The notes below the pieces were generated by a model. It saw only the letters and a program-made list of their open reading frames with translations. It was not told the DNA's origin and did no database searches. Below, piece by piece: positions 10,089 through 21,600 of a stretch of 64,000 bases of DNA (positions are counted from its first letter, which is position 1; each line of letters starts with the position of its first letter). Both the position numbers and the translations under genes were made by a program. The DNA is from Metallyticus violacea (lineage: Eukaryota > Arthropoda > Insecta > Mantodea > Metallyticidae), in the NCBI GenBank assembly GCA_030762175.1, contig CM060833.1, forward strand, positions 172,695,001-172,759,000, given 5' to 3'.

Positions 10089-10262
10089 GTCATTTTGACT
10101 GCATTGATCTGTTAGCGACGACTGTGGACGTGAATACTGGGGGTTTAAAGTCTGTAGTGGTGGAGCATGTGAGCTCGGAGTCCTTGGCTACTGAAAGCTA
10201 TGTGGCATTCCGAGAAACCTTACCTTGACCTGATCGAGAATCGAACCCAGGACATGTAGTCT
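10089..10262 (-). mobile_element. SINE-like family C copy, head-truncated
   Basis: Reverse-complement reading starts inside a tRNA-like head with box B (GGGTTCGATTCTCGATCAGG) and continues through a GGAATGCCACATAGCTT segment and AAGGACTCCGAGCTCA. The same three blocks recur in the same order at 12050-12215 on the plus strand. The 5' tRNA half (box A) is missing here. Confidence 0.6.
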
Positions 10263-11983
10263 TAAAGTACTTAAATGCTTATATCTTGTTATTAGAGAGT
10301 TATTCTATATAGAAAGTTAAATCGGCTCCATATTGAAAGTTTTAACGTATTGTTGTAAGCTTTCGTTTACTTTATATACAGGACTATAAAACAAAACCAG
10401 TTTTATTAAAAGTATAACAATTTGCGCAAAGCCCTTTTTGTTTGTTTGTTTACCTATGTAGCTTTCACTTGTATGATACATTTTATTTAATTATTTTAAT
10501 CGATTTATCAGAGAGTAGTTTTACTGAATACTTTTGAGAGTGTTCTTTAATTTTAAACTTAAATATTCTTACTGATGGGAAATAACAATACAGCTATTTG
10601 TACTATAAGAGAGAAAAGCTAAAAGTTATGCATGAATGGAAAAATTAGCGCCTAAGGCCTTAATTTTCATGAGCGTATAAAATATGTTTTCGCTCTTGAG
10701 ACAGGCAACTAGTATCTAATTAAAATAATATTAATAATTAATTTAAATGAAATGTGTACATTTAGTTTTGCTTAAAGTGGAGAGATATATTAACAATAGT
10801 TCAGCAGATATAATAATTAAAAACATTTCTCATTTTTTTGTGGACGTGTAAGCCTTGTGAATTAAAAGTATATACGTATTTATTTCTTTAGAAGTGCAGA
10901 TGATTCATTTGATGTCATCATTTCGGCCCTGTATATACCTTACATTTTATCCCAAAATGGGTTTATTATTCTTTCTCGTTAATTTAATGATGATTTAGGA
11001 GTGAATTAAAACAGTATATTGCTACGAATAAATAAATGGCTAGGTTGTCAAGGACGACGAAGTAACACAAAAATAAAATTAATGTAGCCTTTTCATCAAT
11101 ACGAAAACAAATGCAGACAAACGAGATCTCTTATTCATATTTTGTACATTTTAATTTCTCTCTGTTTTATTCGAGGAAAGTAATTTGGCAGTTAAGGAAG
11201 ATGAAAAGCGCGTAAATAAGAACTGAAACGCTCTGATGGTACAACTCACCACATTACGCCAAAACTTTCAGCTCCTAATGAACCATGCAGTTTCTTTTCT
11301 TTTCTTTTCAGTTCGGCTGAAGCATCGAATGAAAACACAGAAAGTGACTGCAAACGATATGAAATGGAAGACTTGAGACGCCCCCTTTTACTTGCCACGC
11401 TTCTGATAAAAATAAAAATAAAGGGAGAAAGCCGAAACCTGTAGAGAAATTGAGTTACGCCGAAGTAAAAGTATTTTCTTTGCCATAAGCTGCTCTTACC
11501 CCCCTCTTTTTCTGTTGCCATATAGACTCGCACTCAAGCCCGATATTAAGGCTTTCAACAACATGTGACGCCCGTGCTGAAAGCTTTTCTCAATCCAAAA
11601 GCCACAATCCTATTGGTGCGGAATAACCTCGACGGTAACCTTGTATTCACTACCTTACATTGCATTAGATTCTTAAACAATCATATATTACAGGGAAAAT
11701 AGGACACTCACGCAGCAAAACATTGCCTCATTTGAATACAAATGTGCAAGTTGGTTAAGAAGAAATAGATATTTTATAATTCCAATATTTCTCATTACTA
11801 CGAAAATGTTAATATCACCAATACATTACAATATTTCATGACAATGTATAAGAATTTTCACTTAACATTTCTGAAGTTACCACAATAAATGTGCTTCAAT
11901 TATGCTGGAAAGTTGTTTCTAATTTTCCCAAACACTCAATTTGGTATCTAGCGTCAGTCAGCCTTTTACTACTATGATTGAGG
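10263..11983. other. AT-rich DNA, nothing recognised
   Basis: No gene, RNA or repeat is supported. The minus-strand open frame at 11246-11533 shows no known domain. Confidence 0.5.
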
Positions 11984-12046
11984 AATATATATATTATATA
12001 TATATTAACGATCATATATATATATATATATATATATATGATCGTT
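11984..12046. repeat. (TA)n tract ending in a perfect 40-bp palindrome
   Basis: A TA-rich run (11984-12006) is followed by a 40-bp sequence (12007-12046) that equals its own reverse complement: AACGATC, then alternating AT, then GATCGTT. It directly abuts the family C SINE. Confidence 0.95.
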
Positions 12047-12215
12047 TTCGTGAACTAGTGATAACGTTTGCGGCTACTACCCCTTAGTTTTTGGGTTCGA
12101 TTCCTGATCAGGTTAAGCATTCTGGGTATCCCCCCTCTTTTTCTATGAGAAGGTGAATGCCAGATAGCTTGTAAGATTTTGTTGTTTTTTTTTTTAAGGA
12201 CTCCGAGCTCATTTG
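12047..12215 (+). mobile_element. SINE-like family C copy
   Basis: tRNA-like start with a box A-like AGTGATAACGTTTG, then box B (GGGTTCGATTCCTGATCAGG), a GTGAATGCCAGATAGCTTG segment and AAGGACTCCGAGCTCA. It matches the copy at 10089-10262. A poly-T run interrupts the 3' half. No target duplication was found. Confidence 0.55.
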
Positions 12216-12487
12216 GGGCATCATTAATTAATTTCATTTCATTCAAAACCACAGATACACATATAGAATTCAGTCCAATCTACAAAGTCGTCATTGAACA
12301 AATTATAAATCTTGAGACGTTTTGTTACAGTTGCTGACACTTCTGCATATTTAAGTATTCGCACAATCTGTAAAAGTATTATGAAAATAATTTGTATGTT
12401 TAGAATAAGATTATTGCAAGAAGCAATGCTAAAATGGGTTTCTAATGTCCGCTTTGATACATTATTTGGTTTAATTTTTTTAGTAGT

Positions 12488-12750
12488 ATTGAACTCCCGT
12501 TTTTACTGCTGAAGTACCACAGGGGGAAACACTGATGACGTATGAGATGAAATGATCAATGGGAAAGGATATTTTAATTTAGGAAGGAAACATTCCAGGC
12601 CTAAGTTTAGGGTACCTTCCCGGCATTTATCATTTATGAGGACTGAGGAAAACCTGGGAAAAACCTCAGTCAGGTCGGATGGTCCTGGCCGGAAGAACCC
12701 CAGACCTCCCGCTCACGAGTTCGCGCCGTAACCACATCGGCCACTTGTGG
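12488..12750 (-). mobile_element. SINE family A copy
   Basis: Reverse complement of the family A consensus. It carries the ACGCCCG-type 3' end, the CAGTGTTTCC segment, a TTCCAGGCCTAAG block, a CATTTATGAGGACTGAGGAA body, box B (read in reverse as a CCCCAGACC block; the copy is degraded) and the box A end GGCCACTTGTGG. No clear target duplication remains, so it is older than the copy at 9557. Confidence 0.85.
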
Positions 12751-13620
12751 TAGTGCGATGGGGTGTTTAAATATAATTTGGCTCTTAAGCCACAATAACT
12801 TTTTATACTAACTTTCTAGTTTTGGTTTCAGAGCTTTAGTGAGTTCTAGACTCTTCCCCACAACATCCTAAAGGATTGTATCCTAACAGAGATATCCTTT
12901 GTCTTTCCAGAGTTTCATTTCCATTCTCATGTTCACAAAAATAGAATGGTACAGTTTTGTCTTCCGTAGGTGTTTTCGCAATGGTAATGTCCAATAGCTT
13001 TCCTATCCCTGCTCATTAGTTCCTTAGCCGGGTTGCTAAGGACCTACAAGTAATTTACCCGGTTCTTGACCGCGAAAGTTCTCTCTAGTTTGGTGCTCTT
13101 TTTTGTTCCATTTATATATTAATACTATAGTAGTTTCCTTGCTAATGCCGCAGAAAGGTTCTGGTCCTATGAAATTAATATTAGTTCCTTCTATTGCCAT
13201 TTTATCTGCCGCTTCATCACCTTCTATGTACCTGTGTGCTTATTTATTATTTGTAGCAATGAGAACTTGGTGGGTGCATCATTGATAGACTTACTTATTA
13301 TTTTTCAGCACTAAGTACATACTGCCTTATAGTGTTAAAGAAACCACATTTTTACAAGTCCTTGCTCCGCACCGAATCAACTGTTTCGTCTCCATGTTAG
13401 AGAAAATTACTCTCCCAGCACTTTCTTTAAAGCTAAGAGAGAATTAAAGCATGCTCTTAATTGAGGCTATATGAAGGACAAACCGTATTTTTTTCTGGCA
13501 GTGTGATATCTCGCATTGTCATTGAACATCTAATTCATTTTCAAAATCTTTGCCGTTTTTCCTCCAATGTTGCGGTAATGTGCACTAGATCTTCCAGAGC
13601 AGCAGCAAGGTAACTCACAT
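12751..13620. other. Non-coding DNA, nothing recognised
   Basis: No gene or repeat family is supported here. Confidence 0.5.
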
Positions 13621-13627
13621 CCATCTG

Positions 13628-13853
13628 AGCACTTTGGACAAATGATTAATCCAGTGCTTTCAATTCTTCCAAATTTCGCAGAAGGTGCAGCAAAGAAGGG
13701 TTTTACCAGCAACAAGGATAAAGTTGTAAAGCATTTTCCTGAAAAAAAAAAAACTAATTTAATTCTCAATTCAAAAATTCAAACATAGCATTGAATCATC
13801 TGCGAAATTTGGAAAAATTGAAAGAATTGGACTAATCCTTTATCCTGAGTTTA
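13628..13853. repeat. Imperfect inverted repeat, ~55-bp arms
   Basis: The left arm (about 13635-13687, core CCAAATTTCGCAGA) is the imperfect reverse complement of the right arm (about 13799-13853, core CTGCGAAATTTGGA). They are separated by about 110 bp and lie just before the 72-bp tandem array. Confidence 0.65.
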
Positions 13854-13888
13854 AGAGTGCTTAGTAGCTTCAAGATGACTGATTGTCA

Positions 13889-14418
13889 GTTCTTGAAGGT
13901 TCTGTTAAGCAGGGTTTTACAAAGAATCTTGATAGATTAGGGTAAAACGTAGATATATGAGTTCTTAAGGTTCTGTTAAGCAGGTTTTACAAATAATCTT
14001 AATAGATTAGGGTAAAACGTAGCTATATGAGTTCTTGGAGGTTCTGCTAAGCAAAGAATCTTGGGGTTAAACGTAGATGTATCAGTTCTTGAATGTAGTG
14101 CTAACGAGATTTTTACAAAGAATCTTGATAGGTTAGGGTAAAATGTAACTACATGAGTTCTTGGAGACTCTGCTAAGCAGGGTTTTACAGAGAATCTTGA
14201 TAGATTAGGATGAAGTTCTTGGGGGTTCTACTAAGCAGGGTTTTATAGAGAATATTGATAGATTAGGGTAAAACGTAGCTATATGAGTTCTTGGAGACTC
14301 TGCTAAGCAGGGTTTTACAGAGAATCTTGATAGATTAGGATATAACGCAGCTATATGAGTTCTTGAAGGTGCTGCTAAGCAGGGTTTTACAAAGAATCTT
14401 GAATGATTAGGTTAAAAA
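13889..14418. repeat. Minisatellite, ~72-bp unit, 8 copies
   Basis: Eight diverged tandem copies. Each begins GTTCTTG(A/G)AGG and contains a TAAGCAGGGTTTTACA core, an AATCTTGATAGATTAGGGTA core and usually an ACGTAGCTATATGA end. Copies 3 and 5 carry internal or terminal deletions. The spread of variants indicates an old array. Confidence 0.9.
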
Positions 14419-14944
14419 GAAAAGTACCGATAAAATAGCCTAAATAGGCGTTTGAATAAATTACAATTGTTGTTTGCTAAATGCTCAAAAGATTAAATTA
14501 GTTATACGTATGTAGAGTGCTTAATTACACAAGGGGTATTAAGCCAAAATGGAACGTATAGTTGTAAAGGTGCTAGAGTCAGAAGCCAGAAATTTAAGGT
14601 TAGAAACAAGCCTGTGTGCAGTTGCTATCTGAGGCTTAAACCCAGAAAAGGAAAGTTTTTTTTAGGTTGGAATCTGTGATAGTGGCAGTGCAGTGGCTGG
14701 AGATAAACTGAACTTCTCTGAGATGTTGCGGGTGGATCTGACTTAAGCTATATTTGGGCATTTACTGATGATCTGAAGATGGTTATCAGCATGTCCATAA
14801 TGCTAGTTGTTTTATGTGAAATTTAGGAACAAGTTTCCATTGCTTGGTTAATGATTATTATTGTAATTCAAAGTATACTCAAGTTAAGCGTGGTACCTTG
14901 GTCGGTTTCTACGGTCGTAGTTGCCTGAAGCATGGACATAAGTG
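14419..14944. other. Non-coding DNA, nothing recognised
   Basis: No supported feature between the minisatellite and the next SINE fragment. Confidence 0.5.
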
Positions 14945-15046
14945 TGGAAAAAAATCATTTCCCAGTTTATCATTTCGTCTCTCATATTAACAGCGTCCAC
15001 TGCCTGTGATGCCTCAGTAGATAAAACGGACGTTAAACACTATTAA
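14945..15046 (+). mobile_element. SINE family A, 3' fragment
   Basis: Matches only the 3' third of family A (CCCAGTTTATCATTTCGTCT, then CACTGCCTGTGATGCCTCAG and GACGTTAAACACTATT). Head and body are absent. Confidence 0.75.
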
Positions 15047-16261
15047 AAATCATTAGTGTAAAACAACACGTGCATTGGCCTCATGGAGTTCTTATTGTTT
15101 GGATTGAATAACTGTAGAACAGTTAATTATATAGTCCATTATAAGTCTGATAGTAAATTAATGAGTTAGATAAAATATTGCATATATGCTACAAAATACA
15201 TAAAAGTGACTGGTGCAATTTGAAATTTTAATTTCTCCTTCCTTCTCGGATACATTTTATAAATTGTCTCATGTAGTGAAAACCTTATATAACATACTAA
15301 GATAAACGTTTCCGTCAACCTATAATAAATCCACTTGTTTTAAAAACTTATGTATTCAGCAAAACGTTCTTGCCAATAAGTTTTTTAAATGTAACAGCCA
15401 AATATGCAGTGAATTTCTCCAAACGCTTAGAAGTGACAGGCTTCATCTGTTTCCGGGTATCAATGAAATGTGAGTTGAAGGTGATTATTTCACTCACGTG
15501 CCGTCATCTTAAAATGAACCAATGAAAGGAAACAAAATTTTGAATTTTGACCAACCACAGCCGGATTACGGAGTGAAATTAATATATATAAAATTATAAA
15601 ATCCCTTTTATCATGTGACGTGCACTTGTCTTCTGGTCAGTGTAGCCAGGCTCTATACCTCCACTATATAATTCGTAAACACGCATCACTGTACACTTTT
15701 GCTAGAAGCGGGGGGAAGCTATTGGTAGCAAAAGCATGAACAATGGACAAGCATAACACAAAATGGAGAGTTCTTCCAATCGTTTTGGTGATATATTAAA
15801 TGTGCAAATTGATCTTATAACTGGGAATTCCAAACACAGAATACAAAGAAAAATGAGAGAGACTCTGTATGTTATCTTTTTTTTTTTTTCCTCAGTTGGT
15901 ATTAGAAAATCGTTTGTAATAGTTCACTTTTGTCCATTTCAGTCTCACGGTTTCTGAATAGAATTATAACAACTGTTTATATTCTGTGTGGGAATTACAC
16001 ACACACACGTTCCAATATAAAAAGTTAACACTTGAAGCTAAAACAAAACACACAATATTTCCAGCTAGGCTCTTGTACGCGCTGTTAAGACAAGACGAAC
16101 TGAGGTGGGCAGTACCTGTCCTGGTGAAGTATTAGGGGGTTCTGATATTTCCCATGATACGGGCCTAGAGACTCTCTAGCTTATTTTCTAGATAAAACCA
16201 ATTCCGCCCATATCCCACCTAACGGCTTTATCTGCTAACTGCCATACTTTGTCCTCATAAT
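15047..16261. other. Non-coding DNA, nothing firm
   Basis: No gene is supported. A CCAAT box (AACCAATGAAAGG near 15517) and a TATA-like stretch near 15580-15600 could be a decayed promoter, but no transcript-like sequence follows. Confidence 0.4.
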
Positions 16262-16845
16262 GTGTTTTTGTTTGAAGGCAACTACAATGGATCCGTCCCA
16301 CGCCATTTTATACATGGCCAAATTGAAAGAAGATTTCTACATTCAGAACCTTTAGTCCCGCTGCTGTGGCGCAGATTCATAGACGATACCTTTATCATTT
16401 GGACACATGGCATTACTGTATTTGATGTCTTCAATACAAACTATCCTATTAAGTTTTCATCTACGGTTTCCCTAACTTAAGCCATTTTCTTAGATATAGA
16501 AATAAAGTTAGTCAACAAGAAATTTTTGACATCAGCCACGTTAAACCTACCAATTTACAGCAGTACTTACAGTTTAAAAGTTGCCATCTATCACATATTA
16601 AAAAAAGCCATCTCGTTTTGTTTGTCACTTCGTGGACACCGGATTTATAACAACGACCAAGCTCTGGACAGTAAATTAATTGAGCGGCTAACCCCCTTCC
16701 TTGGTACAGTCTAAAATTCAGATTTCTCACCACAAGTACATTCCTAGGATTTCGAAAACAATGGACAATAACCGGTTGAATTTCATAGTGACACATTTTC
16801 CGGTGTAGAATGGTTGTTATGGTTGTTTCAACATTCTCGCTCAAA
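16262..16845 (+). pseudogene. Penelope-like element reverse transcriptase fragment
   Basis: Plus-strand segments match the palm region of Penelope-like reverse transcriptases. FIHGQIERRFL leads into PLLWRRFIDDTFIIWTHG (the family has 'LWLRYVDDTFVIWPHG', including the catalytic DD) and then NTNYPIKFS, in one frame to about 16480. A second frame (16526-16714) gives AIYHILKKAISFCLSLRGHR and then RIYNNDQALDSKLIERL, matching the conserved 'HxxxKKGIPYSLxLRxRRIC' thumb region. A stop and frameshift separate the two. No GIY-YIG endonuclease or pseudo-LTR is visible, so this is a short dead fragment. Confidence 0.8.
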
Positions 16846-18331
16846 GTCAGTTAACTGCCTCAGGTGTAACCACGGCATTGTTTCCTTCAAATTTATTGAT
16901 CATTTTGAGTTAACTTGCAGTGTATTTTATCAAATGTAATATATAATAAGCGTATACTAAATGCGTTAACTCAAGTAGGTTAAAATATACTAGTGTTAAA
17001 TGTTTATTATAATGGGCATAAAAATAAAATTGCTTTTAGGGAAAGTTGGTCCACTCGTGTGGTCGAAGTAAAGCTTACGAGAACTTCTTACAGTGAGATT
17101 GGCGTACGCAGTTGTAACAGTGAAAAGATTTTTCTTCAAGCTAATACAAAAATTACAGAAATAATGATGTTTGTTAGAAGATATAAAATGTAATAAAGTT
17201 TGCTTTTATCTGGCAGTTGAAGTTTAGACTAGCAAAAAGTAGTCATTTGTAGAAGTTAGCAAAATGAGTGTTTTTTCCATGGTGTTGTTATGAATAATTT
17301 TTTGCACGCTTTAACGGTGCTGACAAATCTCTCATCCACGGTCCATAAAGCAGAAATAAGGTAGCCTGGCTACTGCGGCAGAAATGTTTCTCAGATTTTG
17401 CACTAAATTAAACCTGAAGCAAGAAAGTGAACGTTAGGGAACAAGAAATGGCTCATTTGAAACGAATCGAGCTTTTGAATCAAATGTTCCGGAACCAAGT
17501 ACTGGAAAAATGCCGAAGAGTGGAAGTAAGCAATCAAGTTCTCCAGAAATAATTTTCCTGTTTGATGAAACTTATAAATAATGATGTATTACTTTATTTA
17601 TTTATTTATTTACTTGTGTTCCAAGTGAATGCGAGTCATATATTTTGTGTTTATTGGCATATCTGCAGATTTCGTAACGAAGCCACGGCTCTCGCAAGAA
17701 ATGGAAAGTTCTTATTTTTAAACATTATAAAAAGTACCACCTGCCTGTTGCGACGGCTCCGCCGAAGCAACTTTATGTGATTATTATAAGGGTAGGTGTT
17801 TTAAACACTCGTCAAAATACAATTTCCATAGGTCAGTAGTTAAACACATCGATCTATGGACAGAAGAACTGAATTCGTTCAAACTGGTTGGTTGAAGATT
17901 TTATCTGGCAATCGCTTCAAACCAATAGATTAGGATTTAAATTAGAATCTGTTACCTTAGGATTTAGCAAAGAAATCGTCAGTCATTGTCAAACCGCCAG
18001 TAATGAAACCTACGCAATCGCGTTATATGTTTATACGAGTATTTACAGCACTTGTTAAATTTCTTCTATTGTAGTTAAATATAATATTGTTCTGTATGCA
18101 TGTATACGGTGTTTGTGCACGCATGTGCGCAGGTGTTAATAAATTATATCGAAATAATTTCAGAGAGTGCAGAGATGTCATTTTAAGCAATTTGAGATAG
18201 GTAATATATGGTCCACAACTAAACATAACGCAGTTTTATGGCGTTAACATTTTTTACATCAGATGCTAAGTTGGTATTAAAGTCAAGCAGGACAAAATTT
18301 TGGTTTAGAATGTCTTTAACACTGCTTTCGA

Positions 18332-18333
<2 letters not shown>
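16846..18333. other. AT-rich DNA, nothing recognised
   Basis: No supported gene or repeat. Short open frames here have no recognisable motif. Confidence 0.5.

Positions 18334-18379
<46 letters not shown>
18334..18379. repeat. (TA)n microsatellite
   Basis: About 23 uninterrupted AT units. Confidence 0.95.
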
Positions 18380-18383
<4 letters not shown>

Positions 18384-18489
18384 TTTCCGCATCTCTATTT
18401 AGTGCTATAAAACTCCTTAAATCTGGAACTTGACAATGCGACTATTAACTGACTTCTTGCATTATGTGGACTACTCTAGAGGAAGCTCT

Positions 18490-18590
18490 TGAACTGATTG
18501 TGTGGCATAATGTATAACGCAAAAGCTGATGTTCCACAGGCCGCGGGTTCAATTCTTGTTCTGCCATTAATGTTTTTTTTTTTTTTTTCA
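18490..18590 (+). mobile_element. tRNA-like retroposon head with poly-T
   Basis: Contains a box A-like TGGCATAATGT (18502-18512) and box B-like GGTTCAATTC (18546-18555), at tRNA-like spacing, followed by a T16-17 run (about 18572-18588). It may be the head of a SINE related to family C. It cannot be a working tRNA gene, because I cannot fold a clean acceptor stem. Confidence 0.35.
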
Positions 18591-19927
18591 TAATTTAATA
18601 TGAAATGCTGTGATACGCATAATAAAGAATTATGAATGAAATTTAGGTAAACTTTGAGTATACGACACCCAGCTTATAAGATTATCCATACTATTTTAGT
18701 AAGCAAGAGTTATAGGCAAGCATTATATGAATTTGTATGTTAAGATTTAAGTGTATAAATTGAAACTGCAATTAGACCCTTTTCAAAAAACGACACAAAA
18801 ATGATGAACGAGACTAGATCTCAAACAAATGACCATCTCTTAAAGCGATAGCTAATGGCGCCAGAATGATATGTTCAGAAACATGTTTTCGTTATCGTGT
18901 GTTAAGCTTTCGAGAAGTATCTTCATTAACAAGATGCGCACTGGCCCTTTAAATTTTTACAGCCATATCTTAGAAATTTGAATAGACAGCCATACGTTTT
19001 CTATCCCAAATTGCTTATATATGACATTTCTGCACTCTCTGAAATTATTTCGGTGTAGTTCATTAACACACTGTATATTTTATAATTAACCAGTGACAAA
19101 TAATCTCTCTAATTTAACCCAAAATTCCTCATTTGTGCATTTATTTGACGGCAATTTGCTGCCAGTTCTTGCTGAAAAGGAAGTACATCGTCGTTTCAGC
19201 TAGAGATGGTGGAGCAAATTGCTGATGCAACTGGATTGGAAGTTGTTTTGAAACTCTGAAGCTGTGAAATCTAGCAGAGAGTATATCTTGACACTACTGG
19301 TCGAATAATTGCAGCATATTTGGACTGAAAAGAAATTAGACAAGAACCTACCCGTGCAGATACGGCATATTCGAGTTAATACGGGAAGCTCTTTTCCCTG
19401 TCACCATAAATCCCTCAGCGAGCTCAGAAATGTGCAATGTCAGGCTGCGCTATTGCAATGTCCGAATGCAGAAATGCATTGGACGATGAGTTCGCTGATT
19501 CTGCTGCTGCCCACAATAAAATCGAAATAGTAATTTCTCTGCAGATCAGCAGCCACACAATGATTAAAAAATTACACTTTTTGAACTCATGATCATTTTT
19601 CTTGAAAGTGGAATTAGATTGCTTGCTCCTGGTGCCTTGTATGAAGCCTGCTGGATTGTCAGAGCGATTTATGCCACCCAACTTGGATGCTGAAAGGACA
19701 TCAAAGACAAAAGAGGAAACTGGGATAGGGAGACACAGCCATTTTTGCTGTTAGATTCTGATTCCACTTCCAACTGCTGCACTTTTTAAATTACTTACAA
19801 ACTTAACAGTGACCACGTTACTCTACTGTAGATAAGCAAAATGATGATACAGAAGACCTCGCAAAGATAATCAACGTGAGTTCAAAGCATCTTGTACAAA
19901 ATAAAATTATTGCGTGTAGCTAACACT
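18591..19927. other. Non-coding DNA, nothing recognised
   Basis: No supported feature. Open frames at 19309-19681 overlap on opposite strands and carry no motif I know. Confidence 0.45.
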
Positions 19928-19929
19928 TA

Positions 19930-20972
19930 CGAGGATAGGTCCATAAGTTTCCGGCCTCGTTTCCGATAAGGATAATCGCCTTCACAAAACCTTTATCTAG
20001 TGTCATACCTTATCTGTTTAGTAAATAATAGCAGCTATAACTTCCGTTCCGAAGACGAAGAGCGTGCAGGTCAACTCTTGGAAGTGCTCACTCCTGAAAA
20101 CATCGCTCTTGTAGAAGCAGAAATTATGGAAGACTGCCAGCTAAAAGTTACAGAAATAGCAGCAAGGTTGGGACTTTCTCAAACAAGCCTTTAGAACTAT
20201 TCATGAACATTTAAACAGGAATAAGGTTAGTGCAAGATGGGTGTCTAGACTTCTTTCCTCAGTTCAAAAGCAGCCACGAGTCACTTGTTGTCAGGCATTT
20301 TTGGAGCTCTGTCGTGGCCACGAGAGAGAAGTAACCATTGTTACAACAGATGAAACTGTGATCCGTTGTCCAAAAGAGAATAGAGTGGTGTAAACTTGGC
20401 GAAGCACCGCCCCCAAAGGCCAAGATCACTCAGTCAACGAAGAAGGTCATGGTCACTATCTTTTGGGACTGTGAAGAAATACTCTTCATTGACTTCAAGG
20501 AGAGAACATCACATTAAATGGCGAGTACTATGCTGGCCTACTGCACAGATTACGTGCTTCCATCAAGAACAAAAGGCGAGGAACGCGAGGTGTGCGCCTT
20601 CTTCATGACAACGCCTCTTTGCACACAGCTCCTGTTGCAAAGGAAGTTGTGAAGCAACGTGGCTTCAAGCAGATCAAACATCCATCCTATAGCCCAGATC
20701 TAGCTCCCAGTGACAATTTGCTCTTCTCAAAACTCAAGAAGGACCTTCGAGGAAGAAAATTTACGCGTGACGAAGAAGTGATGGATGTTGTTTATGCCCA
20801 TTTTGCAGACAAGACTTCTAACTATTTGGAGGGGAGGGAGATTGAAATGTTACTTATAAGATGTGAGAAGTGTATTGCAATAAAGGTGAACTATATTTGG
20901 AAAGGGAAATATACTTTTTGTCTTTATCATACGTAGAAATGGTTAGGCCGGAAACTTATGAACCTACCCTCG
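19930..20972 (+). mobile_element. Mariner element with complete ends, 1043 bp
   Basis: It is flanked by TA on both sides (19928-19929 and 20973-20974). The terminal 28 bp at each end are inverted repeats differing at two positions (outer part CGAGG(A/G)TAGGT). The size is slightly below the usual 1.3 kb for mariner, consistent with internal deletions. It carries a broken transposase on the plus strand. Confidence 0.9.
20000..20936 (+). pseudogene. Mariner transposase, frameshifted
   Basis: DD34D-type mariner transposase. The N-terminal HTH lies at 20060-20200: LTPENIALVEAEIMEDCQLK, then VTEIAARLGLSQTS. NKVSARWVSRLL follows near 20225. The first catalytic Asp lies in VTTDETVI (about 20345), the second in RLLHDNASLHTAPVA (about 20595) and the third in HPSYSPDLAPSDNLLFSKLK (about 20675-20735); all three Asp are still present. 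The C-terminus ends at 20936, just inside the right inverted repeat. At least two frame changes and a stop after the HTH inactivate it, and part of the region between first and second Asp is scrambled. Confidence 0.85.
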
Positions 20973-21179
20973 TACAAGTTTTTCGAAATTCACTCAATTT
21001 GATTTTGGATTATGACATTTTGATGATAACAACGAGTTGATATCAATCGAAAGCACCTGGCTCTCGTTGTTTGCTCAGCTGTGCGTATCAGTCAGCGGTT
21101 GTACGGGGTTGGAAGATATACAACTATATAGATGATATAACTCCGGGAAGAGGTGCAGTTGGTTTGTATCATTTGGTTG

Positions 21180-21600
21180 TGTAGGGTTGAGCAAGTATGA
21201 TGTGATTCCGAGCCCGTCAAAAGTGGATTAGCGTGCTGCAATCCAATTTTTCACAGCAAAGGGCTGTTAGCCAAGTGAAATTCATCGTTGCATGTATGCG
21301 TATGGGGAGAAAAGTGAATGGAATACAAGGGTGAAGGATTGGTTACGTTGTTTCAGACAGCTGATCAGCAAACGGCCGACCTTCCACTCCCTATGAAGAA
21401 AAAATTGCTGTATTGAAAAGACTTTGTTAACTGAGACTCGTGGTTTATGTTCGCAACACCTGTGGAAGCTGGTGGCACTTCCTCTTGTGCAACAAGGTAG
21501 CCCTGATCTTGCGACTTTAATTTGTCCGTACTTCTCAAAAATTTCCTACAAAGATGCTGAAGTCCGGCCTTGACACGATCTTTCTTTTTGGACTATAAAC
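21180..21600 (+). pseudogene. Mariner-like transposase N-terminal fragment
   Basis: The plus-strand reading from about 21235 gives RAAIQFFTAKGC, then PSEIHRCMYAYGEKSEWNTR and VKDWLRCFRQ. This matches the first HTH and linker of mariner transposases ('FLTAKGxxPxEIHRRLxxVYGE...VRRWVRRF'). A stop lies within it and no catalytic region follows. It is separate from the complete element at 19930-20972, being outside its right TA. Confidence 0.6.
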
